From positions 1 through 38,299 of the forward strand of contig DAOPKE010000016.1 in the NCBI GenBank assembly GCA_035390965.1: a DNA stretch of 38,299 nucleotides, given 5' to 3'. Source of the DNA: GWF2-43-63 sp035390965 (lineage in GTDB: Bacteria > Bacteroidota > Bacteroidia > Bacteroidales > DTU049). This document shows positions 8,878 to 16,868 of this stretch, in pieces. Position 1 is the stretch's first letter. Every line of letters starts with the position of its first letter. The notes under the pieces are model-generated. The model saw nothing but the letters and a program-made list of their open reading frames with translations, was not told the DNA's origin and did no database searches. A program made the translations under genes and the position numbers.

Positions 8878-10194
8878 CTATTCGACGACAAACGTTGCAC
8901 GTTTAATATCATCACCAGTAAGTGTTATGTAATAAACACCTTCTGGCAGATCAGACACATTCAGGGATTGGTTACCCGGCTGCAAAACCCTTGAAATTAC
9001 AAGACTTCCCGCAGCTGTCCAAAGGTTCATCACACAATTCTCTTCTACGTTAATGCTGATAAAATCAATAGCCGGGTTTGGGAAAACCAGAAACTCATTT
9101 TTATCAAAATCAGTTAACCCAGCAGTCGATACAAATTCTACCGTAACAACAGCATTTTCAATTAAACCATCAATAGAAAAATTGTTTGTAGTATTTCCAC
9201 TGATAAAAGCAGAATTATAAATCCATTCTTTCACCACATAACCTGAATCAGGAACAGCAATGAATTCAACAGAATCACCTTCGGTAATAAAATCACCTGA
9301 AGAAATAGCCAAACCGTTTGCACTTGCTGAAAGTGAACCATGACCATTTAAAACACTAAAATCAACACTATAAGTTGATATGGTGTATAAAGGAATAGCC
9401 ATGCCGCAAACTTCGGCGTTGTTAAAACCTCCAAGACAGGTTGATACTGTTCCCGTCAATGTATCGACAACATACAGACCACCAGCACCTGATCCTATAT
9501 ATGCAGCCAGATACAACGTATTGTTGTTGTAATCGTATTCCATATCCTGTGCATAACTCAATGCCAAACCAATTCCTGAGCCAATAGCGGTAGCAGCTCC
9601 TGTCGTTTTATCCATTGAATAAAGAATGTCATCATTCATATTCACAGAGTATAATTTTCCCGAAGGAGAACAAGCGAGATTAATAAAAGTAGAAGATGCA
9701 ACATTGGCTTCGCCGATTAATGTTACAGTTCCGGTTAATGTATCGATACTATACAAACCTGTCGAAGAAACACCATATAACAAATCCGAAACAGGATCAT
9801 AAGCAAGGCCATTCATAACCACGCCCATGGAGCCAATTGTGGTTATAGCTCCAGTAGCTGTGTCAATGTTGACCAATGTCATATTGGAATAATCTGCACC
9901 GTACCAGGTGTCATTTCCCCAGGTAGCGGCATAAATTTCCGTATTTGCCGAATCAATCAGATAAATACTATCCGGATTACTCAGATAAAAATACGAAGGC
10001 CCTGTTGGCACATTGCTGTAAGCACCAAACGGAAAGCAAAATACTTTTTCGTTGGGTCCTTTTGTTTTTGGATCGGCTTTAGCCGGAAAAAATTTCTTTT
10101 CATTGTTTACGGACTTTTCAGCAGTGCTTACTTGCGAAAACAGCATTGTTGAGGTAAAAAAGAAAAGAATAAAAGCAGAAATCAGTGTTTTCAT
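8878..10194 (-). CDS. Secreted propeller protein with T9SS type A sorting domain
   Basis: The 438-aa protein begins with a signal peptide (MKTLISAFILFFFTSTMLFSQ). Residues about 60-270 contain repeats of the form LYxxDTxTGxxTxIG, typical of a beta-propeller. Residues about 275-355 resemble an InlB B-repeat-like module (GHGSLSASANG, SVEFIAVPDSGYVVKEW). The last ~75 residues form a type IX sorting domain (FLVFPNPAIDFISI, LPEGVYYITLTG). The product should cross the outer membrane by T9SS and be released or attached at the surface. No enzyme motif is seen. It is a single gene with its own promoter box and terminator. Confidence 0.87.
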   Translation of the reverse strand: MKTLISAFILFFFTSTMLFSQVSTAEKSVNNEKKFFPAKADPKTKGPNEKVFCFPFGAYSNVPTGPSYFYLSNPDSIYLIDSANTEIYAATWGNDTWYGADYSNMTLVNIDTATGAITTIGSMGVVMNGLAYDPVSDLLYGVSSTGLYSIDTLTGTVTLIGEANVASSTFINLACSPSGKLYSVNMNDDILYSMDKTTGAATAIGSGIGLALSYAQDMEYDYNNNTLYLAAYIGSGAGGLYVVDTLTGTVSTCLGGFNNAEVCGMAIPLYTISTYSVDFSVLNGHGSLSASANGLAISSGDFITEGDSVEFIAVPDSGYVVKEWIYNSAFISGNTTNNFSIDGLIENAVVTVEFVSTAGLTDFDKNEFLVFPNPAIDFISINVEENCVMNLWTAAGSLVISRVLQPGNQSLNVSDLPEGVYYITLTGDDIKRATFVVE

Positions 10195-10674
10195 TTTGTT
10201 AATTTAGTTTTGCAAATATACTAATATATACATTAACTGAAAAAATTTTAAAACAAAAAGCAACCTTTTACCGCTCAAATTGCCAAAAACAAATCCATGC
10301 CTCATTACAATATTCATTATTTATAAGCTTCCTGACAACTAAAATAAAAGAAAACAACAAACTTTTGTAAAGAGCGCAAAAGCTCGCCGCTCACTATTGG
10401 AGAGAGTGTTCTGTCTGCGTTAGCAGCTGACCACAACGCCTTTTTACATTTAATTCGTTCGCTTAGCGGGAAGCGCGTTTTACAACGGTTGATTTTTGTT
10501 TTCAAAGGAGCTTCGCGTGGGCTTTGTGCCTGGGGCTAACGCCCATGGCTATTTTTGTTCGGCTCCTCCAGAGCCGCTTCAAAGGAATTCTGGATTATAT
10601 TTTTGTAGTAAACGTTTTATGGCCGCGGCGGATGGCCAAAGCGCCTTTATGAACTTTACAAACTTCATAACTTT
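10195..10674. repeat. Intergenic region rich in short palindromes
   Basis: Short open frames here on both strands look like repeat translations, not genes. Visible structures include CGGCTC/GAGCCG around a 5-nt loop near 10560-10575, GGGC/GCCC around TAAC near 10531-10542, and repeated TTCAAAGGA strings near 10500 and 10578. The stretch before 10675 has a low-complexity AACTTTACAAACTTCATAACT pattern. The first ~20 nt hold the promoter of the T9SS gene. No RNA gene is evident. Confidence 0.6.
10213..10220 (-). promoter_or_regulatory. -7 promoter box (TATATTTG) of the T9SS protein gene
   Basis: The minus strand reads TATATTTG, matching TAnnTTTG, 18 nt before the ATG. A -33 TTG at the usual spacing is not evident. 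Confidence 0.5.
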
Positions 10675-12405
10675 CTACTTCTTCACAGGCATTGTGTATC
10701 TCATGCCGCTGTTCATCATCATCAGGCGGAGCCAGTCTTCGCCATAGCCAGGGTAGGTGATTTTTTTCGGAATACCTTTACTGTTTCCATTATCCAACAG
10801 CTTGTGATTATCTGATTCCTTCACATTGCCATCCATATATTTCATAAACAGATATTGAAAAAACACACGCCAGTCCTGCACTAATTTGTTGCCGGTGGTG
10901 CAGCTGTATTCGGTTAAATATTTCCGTGCAGCTTCGGGATCGCTCTTCAACAGCGCGATTGCAGCAGCATCGATGTCGGCGATTCTGGCAAGATATCCGT
11001 TTTCGAGTTCTTTCTGATAGACTTCAATCTCAGGATGAATCAGGTCGTAGCGCGTGTAACACCAGTTGGTGACGAGATTAAAAATCCAGAATGCGCTGTT
11101 GTCGTTCCACTCAATCATAGATCCGGTGCCGAAAGCGTACGAGGAAGGAATCTCGGAAATACTGGCATACATAGGTGCATACACACATCCATCGGCATCA
11201 TCGACACCGAACCAATAAATTCCACCGACAACATCATCAAGCCAGGAGCGGCTCTGGGCAACAAAACTGTAACCAGTTTGCTGCGTTGCAATCGCACGTT
11301 CGTGCACATATTCAATGCTGTCGATTTCAAAAGTCATAGGACGCCAGCGATAGGGACAATGCCAGGGGCCGGCACCAATTCCATCGCGCATGTCGAGGGG
11401 AGTGTCTTCGAAATGATCGCGCATGGTGGCCATCACCAATTGTATATCAATCAACTCATCGGGCTTGACCCAAAGCGGAAGACGGTTGGTGCAGAAATTA
11501 TTTGTATTTGCAGATCCATCTGCAAAAGTTTTAGCATATACGAGTTGACCACAAGCATATTGTGTAAACGATGTGTTGCTTCGAACACCTTCATTCACCT
11601 TGCGAAAGAAAGCCCACACACGTGCATCGCAGAAACGCGAACCATCAAAAGTGATCGGATTATACACATCCGAAAAGCTGAAAGCCGCATCTGTTCCCTT
11701 ATAGAAGTCATGAGCCTTTGCAAACGAGATTACATCGGGGCTGTGATAGACTTCCTGTTTCAGATTTTTCCAGTCGTTTTTCTTTTGAAAAGGAAAAGTA
11801 GTGATACGAGCCTGATTGGCGTGTGCCGACACATACCCGTCGGGAATGCGCATGGCGACCCACACGGCGCCTTTTTCGTAGGTACCTTTTCCGATAATTT
11901 CCATGATCCATGCTTCGTTTTTATCGCTGATCGAAAACGATTCTCCGCTACTGGCATACCCATATTTTTCAACAAGTTCGGCAATGATCATAATGGCTTC
12001 GCGTGCTGTTTTGGCGCGTTGCAACGCAAGTTTTATCAGCGAACCATAATCAGGTAAGGCATCGGGTTGCGACTGCAATTGTTCAAGTCCGCCGAAGGTT
12101 GTTTCGCCTATGGCCACCTGATGCTCATTCATGAGTCCGACTACGTTGTAGGTATGTGCTACTTCGGGAATTTGTCCGAGCAGTTTTCCGGTCTCATAAT
12201 GAAAGAGGTCGACCATATCGCCCGGCTTGTGATCAGCCGCCGGATAATGAAATAAATATCCGTAGCGCCGGTGCGAATCGGCTGCATAGGTAATCATCAC
12301 CGAACCGTCTTTCGATGCGCCTTTGGTAATGATCAGATTGGTGCAGGCAAAGGCCGGAACGACGCTGAGAAACAGCAGAAGAAATGTAATGCGAAGCATA
12401 GGCAT
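10675..12405 (-). CDS. C69-family dipeptidase (secreted Ntn hydrolase)
   Basis: The family (PepD-like dipeptidases) cleaves dipeptides using an N-terminal cysteine nucleophile exposed by processing. Residues 1-20 form a signal peptide ending PAFA, directly followed by Cys21-Thr-Asn, the catalytic cysteine. Downstream are family features such as GLMNEHQVAIGETTFGG, WIMEIIGKG, SAHANQARI and MRDHFEDTPLDM. At 576 aa the length is normal for secreted C69 members. The AFAC context resembles a lipobox, but Cys21 is better explained as the nucleophile. Likely periplasmic or extracellular, in peptide scavenging. An alternative start two codons in (Met3) would not change the protein materially. Confidence 0.9.
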   Translation of the reverse strand: MPMLRITFLLLFLSVVPAFACTNLIITKGASKDGSVMITYAADSHRRYGYLFHYPAADHKPGDMVDLFHYETGKLLGQIPEVAHTYNVVGLMNEHQVAIGETTFGGLEQLQSQPDALPDYGSLIKLALQRAKTAREAIMIIAELVEKYGYASSGESFSISDKNEAWIMEIIGKGTYEKGAVWVAMRIPDGYVSAHANQARITTFPFQKKNDWKNLKQEVYHSPDVISFAKAHDFYKGTDAAFSFSDVYNPITFDGSRFCDARVWAFFRKVNEGVRSNTSFTQYACGQLVYAKTFADGSANTNNFCTNRLPLWVKPDELIDIQLVMATMRDHFEDTPLDMRDGIGAGPWHCPYRWRPMTFEIDSIEYVHERAIATQQTGYSFVAQSRSWLDDVVGGIYWFGVDDADGCVYAPMYASISEIPSSYAFGTGSMIEWNDNSAFWIFNLVTNWCYTRYDLIHPEIEVYQKELENGYLARIADIDAAAIALLKSDPEAARKYLTEYSCTTGNKLVQDWRVFFQYLFMKYMDGNVKESDNHKLLDNGNSKGIPKKITYPGYGEDWLRLMMMNSGMRYTMPVKK

Positions 12406-12427
12406 GATTTAATGCGCTAAAATAAGA

Positions 12428-12660
12428 AATTTCTGCGAAGGACGTCGCTGTGCGAAGTTGCCCCGACATTCCATCGTTGCGGCGGGTATAACCCCTCGAA
12501 GAGTTTCAAACTCTTCGAGGGGTGCCGGACTACGGGAACATGGAACCGTCGGGGCAAGGCAAAAACAACGGTTCCATGTCCGCCATATCGCCAGACTCAG
12601 CGCCAGGCTGGCGGACGATGGAATGTTGTTTTTGTGAACGACTTCGCATAGCGGAGTTAC
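12428..12660. repeat. Nested inverted-repeat element (about 230 bp)
   Basis: The segment can fold back on itself. Outer arms pair GCTGTGCGAAGT (from 12446) with ACTTCGCATAGC (near 12644-12655), and CATTCCATCGT with ACGATGGAATG. Inside lie three further hairpins: a palindrome at 12490-12522, GAACATGGAACCGT pairing with ACGGTTCCATGT (about 12536-12580), and CGCCAG pairing with CTGGCG (about 12589-12613). No gene is present. It separates the C69 gene from the ATPase gene and shares sequence with 13951-13993. Confidence 0.8.
12490..12522. repeat. 33-bp palindrome with 16-bp arms
   Basis: Arms ACCCCTCGAAGAGTTT and AAACTCTTCGAGGGGT are perfectly complementary around one central C. The structure sits inside the larger nested element. 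There is no T-run, so it is not a standard terminator. Confidence 0.9.
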
Positions 12661-12664
12661 AGCC

Positions 12665-13873
12665 TTACAGCGACAGAAATTCATGCGCAGGAATTGCGTT
12701 GATGATTTGTCCGTTTTGTTTAAAGCTGTCTTTTTGATTTAGTGTAACGATCGTACCTTTTTTTAAACCAAAACAGGACATTGCTTCAAACAGGCCACCT
12801 GTTTCGCGTTCCAGATTATCGGCATTAAGCTCATAACAAGCCTGAATCAGAAATTCAGGATGATTTTTTTCGACCACAACGAAGTCACATTCCTGTTTTT
12901 CGGAATAATAAAAAATATGCTCATGTTTTCGCCGCAGATGCAGAAACACCATGTTTTCGAAAAGATTGCCCAGGTCTTTACTGAATGAAACTGTATTAGC
13001 CTTTATAAGTCCTGTATCAATCGTGTATACTTTTTTTGCATTCTGATTCTGTACTTTCAATGAATAACTGAAGCGAGGAACAAAAAAGAAAAGGAAAACA
13101 GATTCCAGATGAGACAGGTACTCAATCATTGTTACCGTAGAACTTATGTTGAATGTGTTTTTCAGTTTGTTTGCTGTAATTCTGTTTCCGGTGTTGGAGA
13201 TCAGGAACAGGGCCAGTTGCTGGAGTGATTTCAGGTCTCGTAAACCGTAGCGCAATGCCACATCTCGCATCAGAATGTCACTGAAAAGCTGAGAAAGAAT
13301 TTCTGTTTTCCCTGATATAAGAAACTCGGGAAAGCCACCGGTTTCCATGTAATCCAATACACTATCCGCTGATGGTTTCAGTTTTCGATATTTCGCAAAT
13401 TCACGGAAAGAAAATGGAAATAAGGTGTAGTCAAGGTGGCGCCCGGTTAATTTTGTTCCCAGCTCGGAATGGAGCTGTGACGCATTGGATCCGGTAATAA
13501 ATACCTGAAACTTTTCATCGAGTTTTTTTCGTACAAACCTTTCCCATTCAGGCATGTATTGGATTTCGTCAAAGAAAAGAACTTTTTTACCTGTGTCAGC
13601 AATAACCTCGTCAAGTCGTTGCCAATCATTCATGTCGAAATACGACATGCGGGGATCTTCGAAATTAAGAAAAAACGCTCCGCGATGGTTAATTTTCAGA
13701 TAATGCTGCATAAAGGTGCTTTTCCCGCATCGTCTGATTCCGGCTATAATCTGTGCATGACTTTGCAGGGGATGAAGCGCAGAAAGAGCCTCACGCCGGA
13801 AGGGATTTGGAGCTGAACGCATTGCAATTTGTTGCTGTTCTGCTATCTGGGTAATAATTGATTTTAACAACAT
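12665..13873 (-). CDS. AAA ATPase with DUF4143 C-terminal domain
   Basis: The 402-aa protein has a P-loop GIRRCGKS (45-52), Walker B VLFFDEIQ (98-105) and a sensor segment ITGSN (126-130). This is the AAA_14 family, followed by the DUF4143 domain (about 210-370) with GDFVV-like residues in ECDFVVVEKN. Members are common, patchily distributed and of uncertain function; an endonuclease-like fold in DUF4143 has been suggested. No signal peptide is seen. The gene has its own promoter and is bounded on both sides by related inverted-repeat sequences, which suggests it may have been inserted as a unit. Confidence 0.88.
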   Translation of the reverse strand: MLLKSIITQIAEQQQIAMRSAPNPFRREALSALHPLQSHAQIIAGIRRCGKSTFMQHYLKINHRGAFFLNFEDPRMSYFDMNDWQRLDEVIADTGKKVLFFDEIQYMPEWERFVRKKLDEKFQVFITGSNASQLHSELGTKLTGRHLDYTLFPFSFREFAKYRKLKPSADSVLDYMETGGFPEFLISGKTEILSQLFSDILMRDVALRYGLRDLKSLQQLALFLISNTGNRITANKLKNTFNISSTVTMIEYLSHLESVFLFFFVPRFSYSLKVQNQNAKKVYTIDTGLIKANTVSFSKDLGNLFENMVFLHLRRKHEHIFYYSEKQECDFVVVEKNHPEFLIQACYELNADNLERETGGLFEAMSCFGLKKGTIVTLNQKDSFKQNGQIINAIPAHEFLSL

Positions 13874-13891
13874 ACTTAATGTGTTTATTGC

Positions 13892-13917
13892 AAATGTACA
13901 ATATTATACATTACAAA
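13892..13917 (-). promoter_or_regulatory. Promoter of the AAA/DUF4143 ATPase gene
   Basis: The -7 box TACATTTG lies at 13892-13899 and a TTG at 13915-13917, with a 15-nt spacer, slightly short of the usual 17-23. The ATG is 19 nt downstream of the -7 box. Confidence 0.5.
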
Positions 13918-13950
13918 TGAACAAAAGGTTACATTAGTAATGAATAATAA

Positions 13951-13993
13951 TTGCGAAGGACGTCGCTATGCGAAGTATATACTTCGCATAGCG
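13951..13993. repeat. 30-bp perfect palindrome with repeat flank, after the pabB stop
   Basis: Positions 13964-13993 are an exact palindrome with half-site CGCTATGCGAAGTAT. The adjacent GCGAAGGACGTCGCT is repeated at 12434-12448 in the element on the other side of the ATPase gene. It begins 5 nt beyond the pabB stop codon and may act as a transcript-end hairpin, though no T-run follows. Confidence 0.85.
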
Positions 13994-13998
13994 GAAAC

Positions 13999-14970
13999 TC
14001 AGTTGCGCGGAATATAAACTTTATCAATAAGCTCCTGATACTCTTTCTCAGCCTGGCTGAAGCAGGTGATTCCTCCCCCGCTTTTATAAATCAAACCATC
14101 GGGTGTGTTTTCGAAAAAGCGGATCATGACAGCACTTTCAAGCATGTTACCATCGAAAACGCCAAAGACTCCGGTGAAAAATTCCCGCTCGTATCCTTCA
14201 GCTTCGTGAATGATTTCACAGGTTTTTTCTTTCGGTGCTCCGGTGATGCTGCCCGCCGGAAGCAGCTTAAAAAGTATATCTCCAAGGTGATTCAGATAAT
14301 CGTCGGGCAAATCTCCACAGATTTCGGAACTCATCTGAAGCAGAGTTTTATAGTTGGTTGAGATTTTTTCAATGTATTGAAATCGTTTCACTGTCACGTT
14401 TTTGGCAACCATGCTCAGATCGTTTCGGATCAAATCGACAATGGTGTTATGCTCTGCTTTTTCCTTGAAATCATTTTTTAAAATATCAGCTGCATTGTCA
14501 ATATCCTCATCAATGGTGCCTTTCATTGGGTAGGAAAATATTTTGCCCTGTGAAATTTTCACAAACGGCTCTGGAGAAAAAACGGCAAACTGATTTTTGA
14601 AATACAGTTTAAACTTAGCGTTGCCAACACAATAAAGCTGTTGCAATGACAGATTGGTGCTTACCTGCGTGGGCTGGGTAAGATTTGTCAGATATGAGTT
14701 CCCGTGCTGAATATTTCGAAAAACAATGTCGAATCTTTTCTGATATGCGATAAAAGAAACAGGCGTTTTGGAAAATTCAATTTTATCCGGAATTTCTACA
14801 ACAACATTTTCGTTGGATTTTCCCTGCAAATTGTACATGATTTCAGACGGATCTATTTCGCTCAATGGAATTACGAGACACTCCGACAGAGCGTAATCCA
14901 GCACAAACAGAAACGGAATGCCCTTCTGCCCCAGTCTATTCATGCTATTTTGCGCGTCTTCCTTTTTCAT
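13999..14970 (-). CDS. pabB: Aminodeoxychorismate synthase component I
   Basis: PabB adds ammonia to chorismate to make 4-amino-4-deoxychorismate, the precursor of p-aminobenzoate and folate. The short 323-aa form carries the chorismate-binding core. PMKGT at residues 148-152 is the PabB-type active site with the lysine that separates PabB from anthranilate synthase (PIAGT in TrpE). LLPAGSITGAPK, EREFFTGVFG and GGGITCFSQAEKEYQE are the other conserved blocks. It is divergent from pabA, which supplies the glutaminase subunit, and the two share a 16-bp palindromic promoter region. Confidence 0.93.
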   Translation of the reverse strand: MKKEDAQNSMNRLGQKGIPFLFVLDYALSECLVIPLSEIDPSEIMYNLQGKSNENVVVEIPDKIEFSKTPVSFIAYQKRFDIVFRNIQHGNSYLTNLTQPTQVSTNLSLQQLYCVGNAKFKLYFKNQFAVFSPEPFVKISQGKIFSYPMKGTIDEDIDNAADILKNDFKEKAEHNTIVDLIRNDLSMVAKNVTVKRFQYIEKISTNYKTLLQMSSEICGDLPDDYLNHLGDILFKLLPAGSITGAPKEKTCEIIHEAEGYEREFFTGVFGVFDGNMLESAVMIRFFENTPDGLIYKSGGGITCFSQAEKEYQELIDKVYIPRN

Positions 14971-14988
14971 TGTACTTTTGCAAAAGTA
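14950..14988. promoter_or_regulatory. Shared divergent promoter of pabB and pabA with a 16-bp palindrome
   Basis: TACTTTTGCAAAAGTA at 14973-14988 is a perfect palindrome holding two -7 boxes facing each other: TACTTTTG on the plus strand (14973-14980) for pabA and on the minus strand (14981-14988) for pabB. For pabA a TTG at 14950-14952 with a 20-nt spacer completes the promoter, inside the pabB coding sequence. No clear -33 is seen for pabB. Confidence 0.65.
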
Positions 14989-15002
14989 AATAATTCCCGG
15001 CT

Positions 15003-15572
15003 TTGAAAATTCTCCTGATCGACAATCACGATTCTTTCACTTTCAATCTGGTGCATTTGCTGCGCTCGTTTAATGGTATTGAAGTCGATGTAATTCCTGT
15101 CGATGCATTGCAATTGGAGGACGTTGCGCCTTATTCAAAAATTTTATTTTCACCCGGCCCCGGATTACCTTCGGATCGGCCACTGATGCGCGAAATCATA
15201 CTGCGTTATGCGCCTGAAAAACCGATTCTGGGGGTATGTCTCGGACATCAGGCCATTGCTTGTTCATTTGGAGCAGAGTTGGGTCAGGTCACACCCGTGT
15301 ATCACGGAGTTACTGCAAAAGTAAAAATACTCAACCGCAATTGTCGTTTATTGAATGGGCTGAACGATGGATTTGATGCGGGTTTGTATCATTCGTGGGC
15401 TGTGTCTGAAACTCATTTTCCATCCAATCTCGAAGTGACTGCCATTTCTGAAAAAGGAATCATCATGGCACTGCAACACCGAAAATACGACATTCACGGA
15501 GTGCAGTTTCATCCGGAGTCAATTATGACACCTGAAGGGAAAAACATTATTTCAAACTGGCTGTCAAAGTAG
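15003..15572 (+). CDS. pabA: Aminodeoxychorismate/anthranilate synthase glutaminase subunit (PabA/TrpG type)
   Basis: The class I glutamine amidotransferase releases ammonia from glutamine for its synthase partner. The catalytic triad is visible as Cys79 in GVCLGHQ and His170 and Glu172 in VQFHPES. The oxyanion segment FSPGPGLPSD is also present. The start is TTG (TTGAAAATTCTC): no in-frame ATG precedes the conserved N-terminus KILLIDNHDSFT, and the promoter lies just upstream. With 189 aa it is full length. Its location opposite pabB argues for a role in folate synthesis, though such subunits can also serve TrpE. Confidence 0.93.
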   Translation: MKILLIDNHDSFTFNLVHLLRSFNGIEVDVIPVDALQLEDVAPYSKILFSPGPGLPSDRPLMREIILRYAPEKPILGVCLGHQAIACSFGAELGQVTPVYHGVTAKVKILNRNCRLLNGLNDGFDAGLYHSWAVSETHFPSNLEVTAISEKGIIMALQHRKYDIHGVQFHPESIMTPEGKNIISNWLSK

Positions 15573-15612
15573 ATTTTGGACACGCCAAACCGCAAATAAC
15601 TCAATTTACACT

Positions 15613-16035
15613 TCAGAATTCAATAAAATCCTTTGGCCTCAGATTGATTTCTTCGCTCCAGAAATGGGCTTCACCATGCGTGATGCGAAAGAGCACAATT
15701 TTCGGACTTTCAGGTCTCGAAACGAATGCCTGCAAGTGCGGCTTATCCTCCATCACCTTGTTTTTGTAAGCCGGATCCAGAATAATTTCAGCTTCGCCGG
15801 CAATCCGCAGCATGAGTAAAGGATTTGTTTTGTTCCGGATGAAACAGACTTCAACTTTTGGATTACCCATCAGCTGACTTGGGATTTCCTTAATGGTGCT
15901 GGTCTGAAAATAAAAACCGGTTTCATCGGCAAACCACATATCCATTGCCCTCACCCTCGGCTGTTTTCCTTCGGCAGTAGCCAGAATACAAAGCGGATTT
16001 TCATTGGCGAATCGTATGCAGTCATGAATGTCCAT
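15613..16035 (-). CDS. Pyridoxamine 5'-phosphate oxidase-family flavin-binding protein
   Basis: The 140-aa protein has the split-barrel flavin fold of the PNPOx family: MDIHDCIRFANENPLCILATAEGKQPRVRAM is replaced here by position, with the strand LCILATAEG at about residues 14-22 and QPRVRAMDMW after it. ETGFYFQTSTIKEIPSQL and PKVEVCFI follow. The small size and lack of a PdxH signature suggest a general flavin or F420-like reductase, not a vitamin B6 enzyme. The substrate is unknown. A TTG nine codons upstream (16062) is an alternative start; ATG 16035 matches the usual family N-terminus. Confidence 0.82.
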   Translation of the reverse strand: MDIHDCIRFANENPLCILATAEGKQPRVRAMDMWFADETGFYFQTSTIKEIPSQLMGNPKVEVCFIRNKTNPLLMLRIAGEAEIILDPAYKNKVMEDKPHLQAFVSRPESPKIVLFRITHGEAHFWSEEINLRPKDFIEF

Positions 16036-16133
16036 GGTTGCTGTTTTTATCAGTTTCGACAATATCTATAAAGATACGAATACAAAAGGGTGAAATCAAG
16101 TATTCAACAACCAAATAAAATTATAAAGTCAAT

Positions 16134-16799
16134 TCACTCTTTAAAATTCAATGCGCGGTCAATGTGATCAAAGAAAGGGCGGGCAGCCTGGAATGTTTTA
16201 TACACTTCCTCCTGGAAATTTTTCTGCAAAACCTGTCTGTCATTAAAAGAACGAAGCACCAGAAACTGCTTGAAACGCAGCCATTCAATGGCCGGATGCT
16301 CCGGTGAAAATCCTTTGGGTGCGCGTTGTAGTTTTTCGCCTGAAACTTCGCCGAAATATTTTTTAAAATCCGGTTTCTTTACAATTTTTTCAAGCTCTTT
16401 GGTGCTGTAGGCCATATCATCGCGGATCAGCTTTAATTGCGCCGAATCGGGCATGTAGATACCTCCGCCTGCAAAAATATTTCCGGGCTCAAAATGAATA
16501 TAAAACTCACAGTTGCGGTCCTCCGGGGCACGAAAAACCATAGCCCCGAGATAGGTGCGATACGGCGTTTTGTCTGGCGAAAAGCGAATGTCGCGATAGA
16601 TTCGGCCAACACCACGCGGCGGGTTTGTAAGTATCCGGTCGTCGGATTGCTTCATCATTGCAATCAGCTCTCCAAGCCATTTTCCAATGTTCTCACGCGC
16701 CGCGACATAACGATGTTTCTGCGGGGCAAACCATTCGCGGTTGTTATTTTCTTTTACTTCGCGCAGGAATTGCAGGGTGTCGGGATATATATTTGTCAT
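16134..16799 (-). CDS. DUF2461 family protein
   Basis: The 221-aa protein matches the DUF2461/TIGR02453 family, recognised by FLREVKENNNREWFAPQK near the N-terminus, IYRDIRFSPDKTPYRTYLGA in the centre and FYIHFEPGNIFAGGGIYMP after it. The biochemical role of the family is unknown. No signal peptide or membrane segment is seen, so it is probably cytoplasmic. It lies between the PNPOx-family gene and the ABC-F gene on the same strand, but the gaps of about 100 and 200 nt argue against one tight operon. Confidence 0.88.
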   Translation of the reverse strand: MTNIYPDTLQFLREVKENNNREWFAPQKHRYVAARENIGKWLGELIAMMKQSDDRILTNPPRGVGRIYRDIRFSPDKTPYRTYLGAMVFRAPEDRNCEFYIHFEPGNIFAGGGIYMPDSAQLKLIRDDMAYSTKELEKIVKKPDFKKYFGEVSGEKLQRAPKGFSPEHPAIEWLRFKQFLVLRSFNDRQVLQKNFQEEVYKTFQAARPFFDHIDRALNFKE

Positions 16800-16868
16800 G
16801 GCAGTTGAGTTGAAATGTAAAATTACAAAACAAATGTCTTCATTTTCTTAAAGCTGTTAAATATCAAT

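Noticed and set aside
10317..10747. Short open frames on both strands between the T9SS and C69 genes
   Set aside because: Their translations read through repeats and overlap the C69 gene end; no start signal or conserved feature is seen.
11035..12057. A 340-codon open frame on the plus strand
   Set aside because: It is the antisense shadow of the well-supported C69 dipeptidase gene and resembles no family.
12340..12405. The C69 dipeptidase as a lipoprotein (AFAC)
   Set aside because: Cys21 directly after the signal peptide is the expected N-terminal nucleophile of the family.
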